Of a DNA stretch of 42,500 nucleotides, positions 1-7,819 are shown piece by piece. The stretch lies in contig NZ_JAUSZN010000003.1 in assembly GCF_030817595.1 (NCBI RefSeq), forward strand, positions 1 through 42,500, written 5' to 3'. Position 1 is the stretch's first letter. Each line of letters starts with the position of its first letter. Source of the stretch: Neobacillus niacini (GTDB lineage: Bacteria; Bacillota; Bacilli; Bacillales; Cytobacillaceae). Below the pieces are notes generated by a model. The model was given only the letters and a program-made list of their open reading frames with translations. It was not told the origin of the DNA and made no database searches. Position numbers and translations under genes: made by a program.

Positions 1-17
1 GTCTTTGAGAAAAATAG

Positions 18-134
<117 letters not shown>

Positions 135-144
135 TTTATATTGT

Positions 145-219
145 TCCGCAGTAGCTCAGTGGTAGAGCTATCGGCTGTTAACCGATCGGTCGTAGGTTCG
201 AGTCCTACCTGCGGAGCCA
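145..219 (+). tRNA. tRNA-Asn (GTT)
   Basis: Complete cloverleaf with acceptor stem TCCGCAG/CTGCGGA, GTT in the anticodon loop and an encoded CCA. An identical copy lies at 40425-40499, ahead of the next rrn operon. Confidence 0.97.
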
Positions 220-244
220 ATTTTATTTTATGAATATTGGCTAT

Positions 245-317
245 GCTTCCATAGCTCAGTAGGTAGAGCACTTCCATGGTAAGGAAGAGGTCAGCGGTTC
301 GAGCCCGCTTGGAAGCT
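245..317 (+). tRNA. tRNA-Thr (GGT)
   Basis: Cloverleaf with acceptor stem GCTTCCA/TGGAAGC and anticodon GGT. The bases after the discriminator are TAC and not CCA, so the 3' CCA must be added by the nucleotidyltransferase. Confidence 0.95.
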
Positions 318-337
318 TACCTTCTTATTTTCTATAT

Positions 338-412
338 GGCCCCTTGGTCAAGTGGTTAAGACACCTCCCTTTCACGGAGGTAACACGGGTTCGAATCCCG
401 TAGGGGTCACCA
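338..412 (+). tRNA. tRNA-Glu (TTC)
   Basis: Cloverleaf with anticodon TTC and an encoded CCA. The copy at 40608-40679 has the same body but is followed by TCA in place of CCA. Confidence 0.97.
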
Positions 413-441
413 TTTTTTTGTTAATTGATTCACATTTATAT

Positions 442-517
442 GGAGGATTAGCTCAGCTGGGAGAGCATCTGCCTTACAAGCAGAGGGTCGGCGGTTCGAT
501 CCCGTCATCCTCCACCA
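442..517 (+). tRNA. tRNA-Val (TAC)
   Basis: Cloverleaf with anticodon TAC, acceptor GGAGGAT paired with ATCCTCC, and an encoded CCA. Confidence 0.97.
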
Positions 518-544
518 TTTTTAATTAAATGATATTTAAAATGT

Positions 545-620
<76 letters not shown>

Positions 621-698
621 TGCTTTTTTACTTCCTGATTTATATTCATTGGAAGTATGCAAAAATCCTCGACAGGATTTTAAGCAATTTCAATAAGT

Positions 699-783
699 GG
701 AGGGGTAGCGAAGTGGCTAAACGCGGCGGACTGTAAATCCGCTCCCTCCGGGTTCGGCGGTTCGAATCCGTCCCCCTCCACCA
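699..783 (+). tRNA. tRNA-Tyr (GTA)
   Basis: An 85-nt tRNA with a long variable arm, anticodon GTA and an encoded CCA, as expected for a bacterial class II tyrosine tRNA. Confidence 0.97.
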
Positions 784-831
784 CTTATATTTTTAATTAA
801 TGTTGGACATACTATTTATTGTACTAAACAT

Positions 832-906
832 TGGGCTATAGCCAAGCGGTAAGGCATCGCACTTTGACTGCGACATGCGTTGGTTCAAATCCAGCTAGCC
901 CAGCCA
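832..906 (+). tRNA. tRNA-Gln (TTG)
   Basis: Cloverleaf with anticodon TTG and an encoded CCA. A single base separates it from tRNA-Lys at 908. An identical copy lies at 40837. Confidence 0.97.
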
Positions 907-907
907 A

Positions 908-980
908 GAGCCATTAGCTCAGTTGGTAGAGCATCTGACTTTTAATCAGAGGGTCGAAGGTTCGAGTCCTTCATGGCTCA
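908..980 (+). tRNA. tRNA-Lys (TTT)
   Basis: Cloverleaf with anticodon TTT. The bases after the discriminator are TCA, so CCA is not encoded. The otherwise identical copy at 40982-41057 does encode CCA. Confidence 0.96.
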
Positions 981-1038
981 TCAATTTACAATTTGGCCCC
1001 AAGAGAAATATATCTCTACGGGTCTTTATCTATGAAAA

Positions 1039-1113
1039 GCGGAAGTAGTTCAGAGGTAGAACACCACCTTGCCAAGGTGGGGGTCGCGGGTTCGAATCCC
1101 GTCTTCCGCTCCA
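1039..1113 (+). tRNA. tRNA-Gly (GCC)
   Basis: Cloverleaf with acceptor GCGGAAG/CTTCCGC, anticodon GCC and an encoded CCA. Confidence 0.97.
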
Positions 1114-1116
1114 TAT

Positions 1117-1192
1117 GGGGCCTTAGCTCAGCTGGGAGAGCGCCTGCTTTGCACGCAGGAGGTCAGCGGTTCGATCCCGCTAGGCTCCACCA
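1117..1192 (+). tRNA. tRNA-Ala (TGC)
   Basis: Cloverleaf with anticodon TGC and an encoded CCA. It is the last tRNA of the first cluster and is followed 20 bases later by a terminator. Confidence 0.97.
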
Positions 1193-1212
1193 TTACACTA
1201 CATATAAACTTC

Positions 1213-1243
1213 GCCTTAAATCACTTGGATTTAAGGCTTTTTT
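1213..1243 (+). terminator. Intrinsic terminator of the rrn/tRNA operon
   Basis: A perfect 9-bp stem (GCCTTAAAT with ATTTAAGGC) and a short loop are followed by a T run. It closes the rrn-tRNA transcript. The bases from here to 1450 hold no gene that I can support. Confidence 0.9.
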
Positions 1244-1472
1244 ATTTTTTGCTTTGGTTAAGTGACCGTAATAAAGAAAAAATGAAAAGTGGTAACCATG
1301 CAGCTTCTATGATGACAGTAATCAACTACGTTTCAAACTACTACCTCTTCTTAAACCAAAACTACCACTTTAAATAAAACCAAACTTCGTATATATATAC
1401 ATAATTTTGTCGAGTTGAGTCATTGCCCTGAAAGCGGTTAAAATAGTATTAATGAAGGGTAGGAGGTAGAGT

Positions 1473-2369
1473 ATGAGGAAGCTATCTATAATTGGAATGC
1501 CGATGGATTTAGGTCAAATGAGACGGGGAGTTGATATGGGACCTAGTGCTATCCGGTATGCAGGGATAAATGAAAGACTGAAACCACTATTTGATGAAAT
1601 TCATGACATGGGGGACATTCCGATTGGAAGACCCGAAGTGGTGATCGATAAAGAATCTAACTTACGGAATTTAGATCTTGTAGCCGAAAAAAGCACCTTG
1701 CTAGCTGAAAAGGTGGACGAAGTGATTGCTTCTGGTTCATTTCCGCTTGTTTTGGGTGGAGACCATAGCATTGCCATTGGAACCTTAGCAGGTGTATCTA
1801 AGCACTACACCAGCTTAGGGGTTATCTGGTATGATGCACATGGTGATTTGAATACGGCAGAAACCTCGCCTTCAGGAAATATACATGGTATGCCATTAGC
1901 AGCAAGCCTAGGAATTGGTCATCGTTCTTTAACAAATATCGGAGGATATGCCCCAAAGGTAAAACCAGAGCACGTGGTTATCATCGGCGCAAGATCTCTT
2001 GATGAAGGTGAAAAAATCCTAATTAAAGAAAAAGGCATAAAAGTCTATACCATGCATGAGATTGACAGGCTTGGGATGGCAAAAGTGATGGAGGAAACAA
2101 TTGCCTATCTAAAAGAAAGAACAGATGGTGTTCACTTATCCCTAGATTTAGATGGATTAGATCCAAATGATGCCCCAGGTGTAGGAACTCCGGTTATGGG
2201 CGGTATTAGTTATCGTGAAAGTCATTTGGCAATGGAGATGCTTGAAGAAGCGCGGATTATTACCTCAGCAGAATTTGTGGAAGTTAATCCTATACTAGAT
2301 GAAAAGAATAAAACAGCAAGGGCGGCTGTTGAACTGATGGGCTCCCTGTTCGGTGAAAAATTATTATAA
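1473..2369 (+). CDS. rocF: Arginase
   Basis: Hydrolyses L-arginine to ornithine and urea in the cytosol, the first step of arginine catabolism. The 298 residues are the normal arginase length. The Mn2+-binding signatures are all present: GGDHS at 95-99, DAHGD at 121-125 and SLDLDGLDP at 223-231, with the substrate loop SGNIHGM at 134-140. A strong ribosome binding site (AGGAGG) lies 7 bases before ATG 1473. In B. subtilis rocF is in the rocDEF operon; here it stands alone between an rrn operon and sigW, an order I recall from other Bacillaceae. I see no clear SigL (-12/-24) promoter. A SigA-like TTGAGT-N18-TAAAAT at 1415-1444 is possible. Confidence 0.96.
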   Translation: MRKLSIIGMPMDLGQMRRGVDMGPSAIRYAGINERLKPLFDEIHDMGDIPIGRPEVVIDKESNLRNLDLVAEKSTLLAEKVDEVIASGSFPLVLGGDHSIAIGTLAGVSKHYTSLGVIWYDAHGDLNTAETSPSGNIHGMPLAASLGIGHRSLTNIGGYAPKVKPEHVVIIGARSLDEGEKILIKEKGIKVYTMHEIDRLGMAKVMEETIAYLKERTDGVHLSLDLDGLDPNDAPGVGTPVMGGISYRESHLAMEMLEEARIITSAEFVEVNPILDEKNKTARAAVELMGSLFGEKLL

Positions 2370-2379
2370 TTATTAAACA

Positions 2380-2410
2380 AGCAGCTTTCCATGAAAGCTG
2401 CTGTTATTAT
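2380..2410 (+). terminator. Probable weak terminator after rocF
   Basis: AGCAGCTTTC pairs with GAAAGCTGCT around a tiny loop. The tail is only moderately T-rich (GTTATTATT), so termination may be partial. Confidence 0.6.
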
Positions 2411-2517
2411 TCCTTCCGCTATTCCTTCCCACAGTAAAAAACTTTTAAGCTTCCTTTTATCCAAAATAGTTAATATTTGTTAATATAAAAAGTGTGTAAG
2501 AAAGAAATTATTTATAT

Positions 2518-2543
2518 TGAAACCTTTTTGCTATTAATTCGTA
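2518..2543 (+). promoter_or_regulatory. SigW-dependent autoregulatory promoter
   Basis: TGAAAC (2518-2523), a 16-base spacer and CGTA (2540-2543) match the B. subtilis SigW consensus exactly, including the spacing. The site lies 35 bases upstream of sigW, as expected for an ECF sigma factor that drives its own operon. The downstream sigW-rsiW pair should be its target. Confidence 0.93.
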
Positions 2544-2578
2544 AGATTGTATAGCTGTATTGGAGCTGAGAAGAATAG

Positions 2579-3142
2579 ATGGAAGCCCTTATAAAAAAAA
2601 GAATTAAACAGGTAATAAAAGGCGATCAAGATGCTTTTGCTGAAATTGTTGAGATTTATAGTAATAGTATTTATCAGCTAGGTTATCGAATGCTGGGAAA
2701 TCGCCATGAAGCAGAAGATATTGCACAGGAAGCCTTTATCCGTGCATATGTTAATATCAAATCATTTAATCAGGATCTAAAGTTTTCGACTTGGTTATTT
2801 CGGATTGCAACAAATTTGTGTATAGACAGGATAAGAAAGAAAAAGCCAGATTACTATCTTGATGCAGAAGTGTCGGGAACGGACGGCCTCACGATGTACT
2901 CACAATTGGCATCCAATTCCCCCTTGCCAGAAATTGAGTTAGAAAGTCTTGAACTTCAGGATACTGTTCATAAGGAAATTTTAAAGCTTCCTGAGAAATA
3001 CAGATCTGTTATTGTTTTAAAGTATATTGAAGAGTTGTCTTTAAATGAAATAAGTGAAATTCTTGATTTGCCGTTAGGCACAGTTAAAACGCGGATCCAT
3101 CGTGGGCGCGAGGCGTTACGTCAACAATTACGTTATGTGTGA
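2579..3142 (+). CDS. sigW: ECF RNA polymerase sigma factor SigW
   Basis: Directs RNA polymerase to envelope-stress and antimicrobial-resistance promoters. The 187-residue protein has a sigma-2 region at about 20-92, including DIAQEAFIRAY for -10 recognition, and a sigma-4 helix-turn-helix at about 130-180 ending in the typical LGTVKTRIHRGRE. Its own promoter is visible at 2518-2543. The next gene encodes its anti-sigma factor, with 15 bases between the genes if the TTG start of rsiW is used. In B. subtilis this pair also sits just upstream of cdaA-cdaR-glmM. No defect is seen. Confidence 0.96.
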   Translation: MEALIKKRIKQVIKGDQDAFAEIVEIYSNSIYQLGYRMLGNRHEAEDIAQEAFIRAYVNIKSFNQDLKFSTWLFRIATNLCIDRIRKKKPDYYLDAEVSGTDGLTMYSQLASNSPLPEIELESLELQDTVHKEILKLPEKYRSVIVLKYIEELSLNEISEILDLPLGTVKTRIHRGREALRQQLRYV

Positions 3143-3157
3143 TAAGAGGTGAACACG

Positions 3158-3781
3158 TTGAAGTGTGATGAAAAAATCGTTGAGTTAATGCATGAATATT
3201 TAGATGAAGAAATTGACCCAGAAAATGAGATGATTTTAAGAGACCACCTCAAAAGCTGTAAGGACTGTGAGACACTGTTCAATGAATATAAGAGGACTAT
3301 TGCGGTTGTAAAAGGAACTTCAAGAATGCAGGCACCGCCAAATTTTACAACGAAGGTAATGGCCAGCTTGCCAAAGGAAAAGAAAAAGGTTGGCATGCAA
3401 AGGTGGTTACGTAATCATCCGTTAATTGCTGCTGCGTCATTATTTATCGTTTTAATGACAGGAAGTCTAATATCAACTTGGAACCAAGATCGAGAATTTT
3501 CTGTTTCAAAACAAGAGAATTTGGTAGTTGAGAACGGTACTGTGATTGTCCCGGAAGGGGAAGTAGTTAAAGGTGATGTCATCGTCCGCAACGGAGAGTT
3601 AAGAATTGAAGGTGAAGTACAAGGCGATGTGACTGTCATTAATGGGGAACAGTACTTAGCATCTGCTGGAAATGTTACTGGTCAAATAGAAGAGGTGAAT
3701 GAAGTCTTCGATTGGATCTGGTATCACATGAAAAGGACAGCTTTTGAGGTCATTGATATCTTTAATGATGGTGAAGAATAA
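3158..3781 (+). CDS. rsiW: Membrane-anchored anti-sigma-W factor RsiW
   Basis: Binds and holds SigW at the membrane until regulated proteolysis releases it. An N-terminal zinc-binding anti-sigma (ZAS) motif is visible as C3 and H30-x3-C34-x2-C37. One membrane helix lies at about 89-106, with an extracellular part beyond it. I choose TTG 3158 over GTG 3149: AAGAGGTG at 3144-3151 is then 6 bases upstream, and the protein starts MKCDEKIVELMH, matching the B. subtilis start pattern. From GTG the ribosome binding site would overlap the start codon. The extracellular part is the expected target of site-1 cleavage (PrsW-type). Length is 207 residues, as in the family. Confidence 0.93.
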   Translation: MKCDEKIVELMHEYLDEEIDPENEMILRDHLKSCKDCETLFNEYKRTIAVVKGTSRMQAPPNFTTKVMASLPKEKKKVGMQRWLRNHPLIAAASLFIVLMTGSLISTWNQDREFSVSKQENLVVENGTVIVPEGEVVKGDVIVRNGELRIEGEVQGDVTVINGEQYLASAGNVTGQIEEVNEVFDWIWYHMKRTAFEVIDIFNDGEE

Positions 3782-3790
3782 TAGTAAGAA

Positions 3791-3819
3791 GTCACTCCTA
3801 GTGAGTGATTTCTTTTTTC
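3791..3819 (+). terminator. Terminator after rsiW
   Basis: TCACTC pairs with GAGTGA and is followed by a T-rich tail (TTTCTTTTTT). It separates the SigW regulon unit from the c-di-AMP operon. A TATAAT at 3868-3873 could be the -10 of the cdaA promoter, but I see no good -35. Confidence 0.75.
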
Positions 3820-3913
3820 ATGATATCAGTAAGAATGATTAATAATAAGTACATGTGTAATTTATGTTATAATAAATAGGTTATTAGTTAGACAAATTTA
3901 CGGAGGAAAAACA

Positions 3914-4747
3914 ATGCCGTTTTTTGAGGATTTTACTATATGGAAGTATTTAGCTAGTATTGTTGATATTCTCCTTGTTTCGTGGGTCATTTATAAACTG
4001 TTAAACCTAATTAAAGGAACAAAAGCTGTACAATTATTAAAAGGAATTGTTGTTATTCTCCTTATAAGAGTTGTTAGTGAGTTTTTTGGTCTTAATACGC
4101 TGAGTTGGTTAACGCAGCAGGCAATTGATTGGGGATTCCTAGCTATTATTATTATCTTTCAGCCTGAACTTCGGAGAGCCCTTGAGCAATTAGGCAGAGG
4201 ACGGTTTTTTTCACGAACCAATGGCCCGGATGATGAGGAGCAAGAGAAAATGGTCGAAGCGATTGTTAAGGCCACAGACTATATGGCAAAACGGCGCATA
4301 GGTGCCTTGATTTCCATTGAAAGGGAAACAGGGATGAGTGATTACATAGAAACAGGTATCCCACTAGATGCAAAAATTTCTTCTGAATTACTCATAAATA
4401 TTTTTATTCCAAATACACCACTGCATGATGGCGCTGTAATTATTCAAAAAAATAATGTAGCCGCCGCTGCTTGTTATCTTCCCTTATCCGAAAGCCCTTT
4501 TATCTCAAAGGAGCTTGGTACAAGACACCGTGCTGCTTTAGGAATAAGTGAAGTCACAGACAGTATTACGGTAGTGGTTTCTGAAGAAACCGGAAATATT
4601 TCTTTAACCAAAAATGGGGAGCTGCATCGAAATTTAACTTTAGACGCATTTAAAGAATTGATTTCTCATGATTTACTAATCACAAATACGAAAGTAAAAC
4701 CGGCTTCTTCAGCTCGTTGGAACTGGAGGGGAAAGAATAATGGATAA
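3914..4747 (+). CDS. cdaA: Diadenylate cyclase CdaA
   Basis: Makes c-di-AMP from two ATP at the membrane. The N-terminus has three hydrophobic helices (about 13-32, 38-60 and 68-83), followed by the DAC domain with the catalytic DGA at 172-174 and RHR at 204-206. Length is 277 residues against ~273 in B. subtilis. GGAGG lies 8 bases before the ATG. The gene overlaps cdaR by 8 bases and heads cdaA-cdaR-glmM, whose products form a complex in B. subtilis and Listeria, with CdaR and GlmM modulating cyclase activity. The second messenger controls potassium and osmolyte uptake. All key residues are present. Confidence 0.97.
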   Translation: MPFFEDFTIWKYLASIVDILLVSWVIYKLLNLIKGTKAVQLLKGIVVILLIRVVSEFFGLNTLSWLTQQAIDWGFLAIIIIFQPELRRALEQLGRGRFFSRTNGPDDEEQEKMVEAIVKATDYMAKRRIGALISIERETGMSDYIETGIPLDAKISSELLINIFIPNTPLHDGAVIIQKNNVAAAACYLPLSESPFISKELGTRHRAALGISEVTDSITVVVSEETGNISLTKNGELHRNLTLDAFKELISHDLLITNTKVKPASSARWNWRGKNNG

Positions 4748-5969
4748 ACTGATGGATAATCCCTGGTTTATTAAAATACTGGCGTTATTATTGGCCATAC
4801 TACTTTATTCTGCGGTCCCAAATTCAGGGGGGAAAACCACAGAAATAAATGTACCAGGGGATAATACCACAGAAACCTTAGCAGATATTCCAGTAAAAGC
4901 TTATTATGACACCGAAAATCTCGTAGTTTCAGGAATTCCCGACACGGTAGAAGTAACCATCGAAGGTCCAATGCCTCATGTTAAGTCAGCAAAGGCTTTA
5001 AAAAACTTTGAGGTTTTTGTAGATCTAACCAATGCCAATATAGGTAATCAAAAGGTGAAATTCGAAGTAAGCGGGTTATCTGATAAATTAAAAGCAACAA
5101 TTAAGCCAAGTTCTGTAACTGTTGCAGTGCAGGAAAAAGTAACAACTGAATTTACGGTAGAGGCTGAATTTAATAGTGACTTGATAAAAGATGGTTATTC
5201 AGCGGGACAACCTACTGTTAAACCTAAGAAGGTTAAAATTACAGGTGCGAAGGATGTAATCGACCGAATTACATATGTTAAGGCAGCGCTTGAAGGTAAG
5301 GATCTTCTTGATAGTACAGTCTCAAGAGAGGCCCAGGTACAAGTACTAGATAAAGACTTAAATAAACTGAATGTAGTAGTAGAGCCGGCAACAGTAGAGG
5401 TCACTATTCCAATAAAAAGCAATGATAAAACAGTACCGATTAACATCGTTGAAAAAGGAACACCACAAGAAGGAGTCACGATTGAATCAATCGATTTGAA
5501 TGTAAAAGAAGCAGTAATTTCAGGTACAGACGATGTACTGAAAGATACTGATAATGTCCGAGTCGAAGTCGACGTAAGTAAGATTAGTGAAAATACAACG
5601 ATTACTCTGCCAGTAATTATCTCAAATGGCATAACAAAGGTAACACCTGAAACAGTAGAGGTGACCGTTGTGGTTAAAAAAGAGGAAGAGACCACTGTAT
5701 CAGGTATCCCTATAAACATTAGGGGGTTATCAGAAGAATACCAAGCGGTAATAAATGACCCTTCCAACCAGTTAGTAAATTTATTAGTCTTTGGCACAGA
5801 TGCACAAGCTACAGATCTTGGACCAAACAACTTCAATATTTTCATTGATTTAACAGGTTTTACAGAGGGTAATCATAATGTTCCGATTCAAGTCGATGGG
5901 CCACCGAATGTAAATTGGCAACCTGATAAATCGTCAGCCAAAATTACAATAACGAAAGACAACACATAA
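4740..5969 (+). CDS. cdaR: CdaA regulatory protein CdaR (YbbR-domain protein)
   Basis: Extracytoplasmic partner that modulates CdaA. One N-terminal membrane helix (about 9-25) is followed by repeated beta-rich YbbR domains; I can make out about four units of roughly 80-90 residues, with recurring patterns such as the VSGIPDTVEVTIEGP type. Length is 409 residues, shorter than the 483 I recall for B. subtilis, so the C-terminal tail is reduced. It overlaps cdaA, which implies translational coupling. The composition is rich in Thr, Val and Lys, which creates a long meaningless antisense reading frame at 5195-5845. Confidence 0.95.
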   Translation: MDKLMDNPWFIKILALLLAILLYSAVPNSGGKTTEINVPGDNTTETLADIPVKAYYDTENLVVSGIPDTVEVTIEGPMPHVKSAKALKNFEVFVDLTNANIGNQKVKFEVSGLSDKLKATIKPSSVTVAVQEKVTTEFTVEAEFNSDLIKDGYSAGQPTVKPKKVKITGAKDVIDRITYVKAALEGKDLLDSTVSREAQVQVLDKDLNKLNVVVEPATVEVTIPIKSNDKTVPINIVEKGTPQEGVTIESIDLNVKEAVISGTDDVLKDTDNVRVEVDVSKISENTTITLPVIISNGITKVTPETVEVTVVVKKEEETTVSGIPINIRGLSEEYQAVINDPSNQLVNLLVFGTDAQATDLGPNNFNIFIDLTGFTEGNHNVPIQVDGPPNVNWQPDKSSAKITITKDNT

Positions 5970-6006
5970 AACATAGCAGTATACATGATAAGGAGCGATT
6001 TTGATA

Positions 6007-7356
6007 ATGGGAAAATACTTTGGTACCGATGGCGTCCGCGGAGTGGCGAATAGTGAATTAACACCTGAACTAGCATTTAAGCTTGGGCGTTTTGGTGGGT
6101 TTGTATTAACAAAGGATAAAGACAGACCAAAGGTGCTGATTGGTCGTGATACCCGTGTTTCTGGGCATATGCTAGAAGGGGCATTGGTAGCTGGATTACT
6201 TTCAATTGGTGCAGAGGTAATGCGCTTGGGTGTGATTTCAACACCAGGTGTATCCTATTTAACTAAAGCGCTGGGTGCTGAGGCGGGAGTAATGATTTCT
6301 GCTTCCCATAATCCGGTGGCAGACAATGGGATTAAATTTTTCGGGCCTGATGGATTTAAACTTTCTGATGAGCAGGAATATGAAATTGAAGAATTAATTG
6401 ATATGACAGATGATCAATTACCTAGACCAGTTGGTGCAGATCTTGGTCAGGTCATGGATTATTTTGAGGGCGGACAAAAGTACCTGCAATACTTGAAGAA
6501 TACAGTGGATGAAGATTTCTCTGGTATTCATATTGCTTTAGATTGTGCTCATGGAGCTACATCTTCTCTTGCTACACATTTATTTGCTGATTTGGATGCG
6601 GATATTTCAGTAATGGGTGCTTCACCAAACGGCATTAATATTAATGCTGGAGTTGGGTCCACACATCCAGAAGCATTAGCGGCAATGGTCAAAGAGAAGG
6701 GTGCCGATGTAGGCCTATCTTTTGATGGTGACGGAGACCGTTTAATTGCGATTGATGAAAAGGGTAATATCGTCGATGGAGACCAAATTATGTTTATTTG
6801 TGGTAAGTACATGAAAGAACATGGTCGTCTAAAACATAGTACAATCGTTTCCACTGTAATGAGTAATTTAGGATTTTATAAAGGTCTCGAAGTACTCGGG
6901 ATTCAAAGTGTACCAACAGCAGTCGGTGACCGCTACGTGGTGGAAGAGATGAAGAAAAATGGGTTTAATCTTGGTGGTGAACAATCCGGACACATCATTT
7001 TCTTGGATTACAATACAACTGGAGACGGTTTATTAACGGGATTGCAATTAGTTAATATTATGAAAGCAACGAAGAAAACATTATCTGAATTAGCAGCAGA
7101 TATGAAAAAATTCCCTCAGAAGCTTGTTAATGTTCGCGTAACAGATAAACACCATGTGACGGATAATGAAAAGGTAAAAGCGATTATAGAGCAGGTAGAA
7201 GCAGAAATGAATGGAAACGGACGTATCCTTGTTCGTCCATCTGGTACAGAACCACTTGTTCGAGTAATGGCAGAGGCACCAACAGAAGAATTGTGCGAAG
7301 CCTATGTAGATCGAATTGTTTCTGTAGTAAAGGCAGAAATGGAATTAAAAGAATAG
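6007..7356 (+). CDS. glmM: Phosphoglucosamine mutase
   Basis: Interconverts glucosamine-6-P and glucosamine-1-P for UDP-GlcNAc and peptidoglycan synthesis. The active-site phosphoserine lies in SASHNP (Ser100). The metal-binding DGDGDR loop (~240), the sugar-binding GEQSGH and the C-terminal phosphate-binding [10 protein letters not shown] follow in the family order. Start: ATG 6007 gives the conserved [12 protein letters not shown] and has AAGGAG 11 bases upstream. An in-frame TTG at 6001 is better spaced (5 bases) but adds two residues not usual in the family. It is the third gene of the c-di-AMP operon, and GlmM binds CdaA in B. subtilis. Confidence 0.96.
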   Translation: MGKYFGTDGVRGVANSELTPELAFKLGRFGGFVLTKDKDRPKVLIGRDTRVSGHMLEGALVAGLLSIGAEVMRLGVISTPGVSYLTKALGAEAGVMISASHNPVADNGIKFFGPDGFKLSDEQEYEIEELIDMTDDQLPRPVGADLGQVMDYFEGGQKYLQYLKNTVDEDFSGIHIALDCAHGATSSLATHLFADLDADISVMGASPNGININAGVGSTHPEALAAMVKEKGADVGLSFDGDGDRLIAIDEKGNIVDGDQIMFICGKYMKEHGRLKHSTIVSTVMSNLGFYKGLEVLGIQSVPTAVGDRYVVEEMKKNGFNLGGEQSGHIIFLDYNTTGDGLLTGLQLVNIMKATKKTLSELAADMKKFPQKLVNVRVTDKHHVTDNEKVKAIIEQVEAEMNGNGRILVRPSGTEPLVRVMAEAPTEELCEAYVDRIVSVVKAEMELKE

Positions 7357-7369
7357 AGATACAACTACG

Positions 7370-7409
7370 TATGCATAAGGGAACTTAACGGGACCCTTAT
7401 GCATATTTT
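7370..7409 (+). terminator. Terminator after glmM
   Basis: A perfect 12-bp stem (TATGCATAAGGG with CCCTTATGCATA) with a 12-base loop and a short T-rich tail (TTTTATTA). The tail is weak, so some read-through into glmS is possible. Confidence 0.8.
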
Positions 7410-7455
7410 ATTATATAATTGGTAAAGTAAAACATCTTTACCTTTTATTATTTAG

Positions 7456-7484
7456 TTGACGAATTTTGGATCATCAGTTACGAT
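7456..7484 (+). promoter_or_regulatory. SigA-type promoter of glmS
   Basis: TTGACG (7456-7461), a 17-base spacer and TACGAT (7479-7484). The expected transcription start is near 7491. A small hairpin (GCTTTG with CAAAGC, 7491-7508) would then stand at the very 5' end of the transcript. Confidence 0.75.
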
Positions 7485-7553
7485 TAACTTGCTTTGTTTT
7501 TTCAAAGCAAAAAAATGGAAAAGGAGGATAGTAAAACACAACGTATTTCAAAA

Positions 7554-7712
7554 GCGCCTGAACTAACCAAGGTGGGTTAGTTGACGAGGAGGAGGTTTAT
7601 CGAATGTTCGGCGGATACCTCCCGGTTGAACGCACAACCGATTGTTTCTTCTTTAAAACATCGAGGCAACTTGGTGCACAAAGAGAAGGAAATGCGCATA
7701 CTAAAAATAGCA
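7554..7712 (+). ncRNA. glmS ribozyme/riboswitch (glucosamine-6-phosphate responsive)
   Basis: The 5' leader carries the conserved glmS ribozyme core. The cleavage site is A7553|G7554 ahead of GCGCC. The TTGACGAGGA/GGAGGTTTATCGA segment follows (7580-7603), then the TTCGGCGGAT/CTCCCGG element (7606-7626) and the pairing region with GCACAACCGAT. Binding of glucosamine-6-P triggers self-cleavage, and RNase J then degrades the glmS mRNA, giving feedback control of GlmS. The 3' boundary is approximate. The fold was judged from conserved motifs, not from a computed covariance model. Confidence 0.93.
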
Positions 7713-7758
7713 ACAAAAAGTAAAAAGGTATATACAGATACCTTTCAAAACAGAGATA

Positions 7759-7797
7759 AGGGGGCAAGGTGAGCCTCCAAAAGCATTCTTGCCCCCT
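7759..7797 (+). promoter_or_regulatory. 10-bp hairpin between the glmS ribozyme and the glmS ribosome binding site
   Basis: AGGGGGCAAG (7759-7768) is perfectly complementary to CTTGCCCCCT (7788-7797) around a 19-base loop. There is no T run, so it is not a standard terminator. The ribosome binding site AGGGAGG begins 7 bases after the stem and stays unpaired. A role in stabilising or blocking decay of the processed mRNA is inference. Confidence 0.7.
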
Positions 7798-7819
7798 ATA
7801 TCAGGGAGGAAAAGAAAAA

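Noticed and set aside
993..1377. Two open frames across the tRNA-Gly/tRNA-Ala region
   Set aside because: They run through two complete tRNA genes and a terminator, and have no ribosome binding site.
5195..5845. Long minus-strand frame (216 codons) inside cdaR
   Set aside because: It is the antisense of a Thr/Val/Lys-rich coding sequence; the plus strand is clearly cdaR.
7515..7580. Possible 21-codon leader peptide across the glmS ribozyme cleavage site (starting MEKEDSK)
   Set aside because: No ribosome binding site precedes the ATG, and the frame runs into the ribozyme core, whose sequence is fixed by RNA function.
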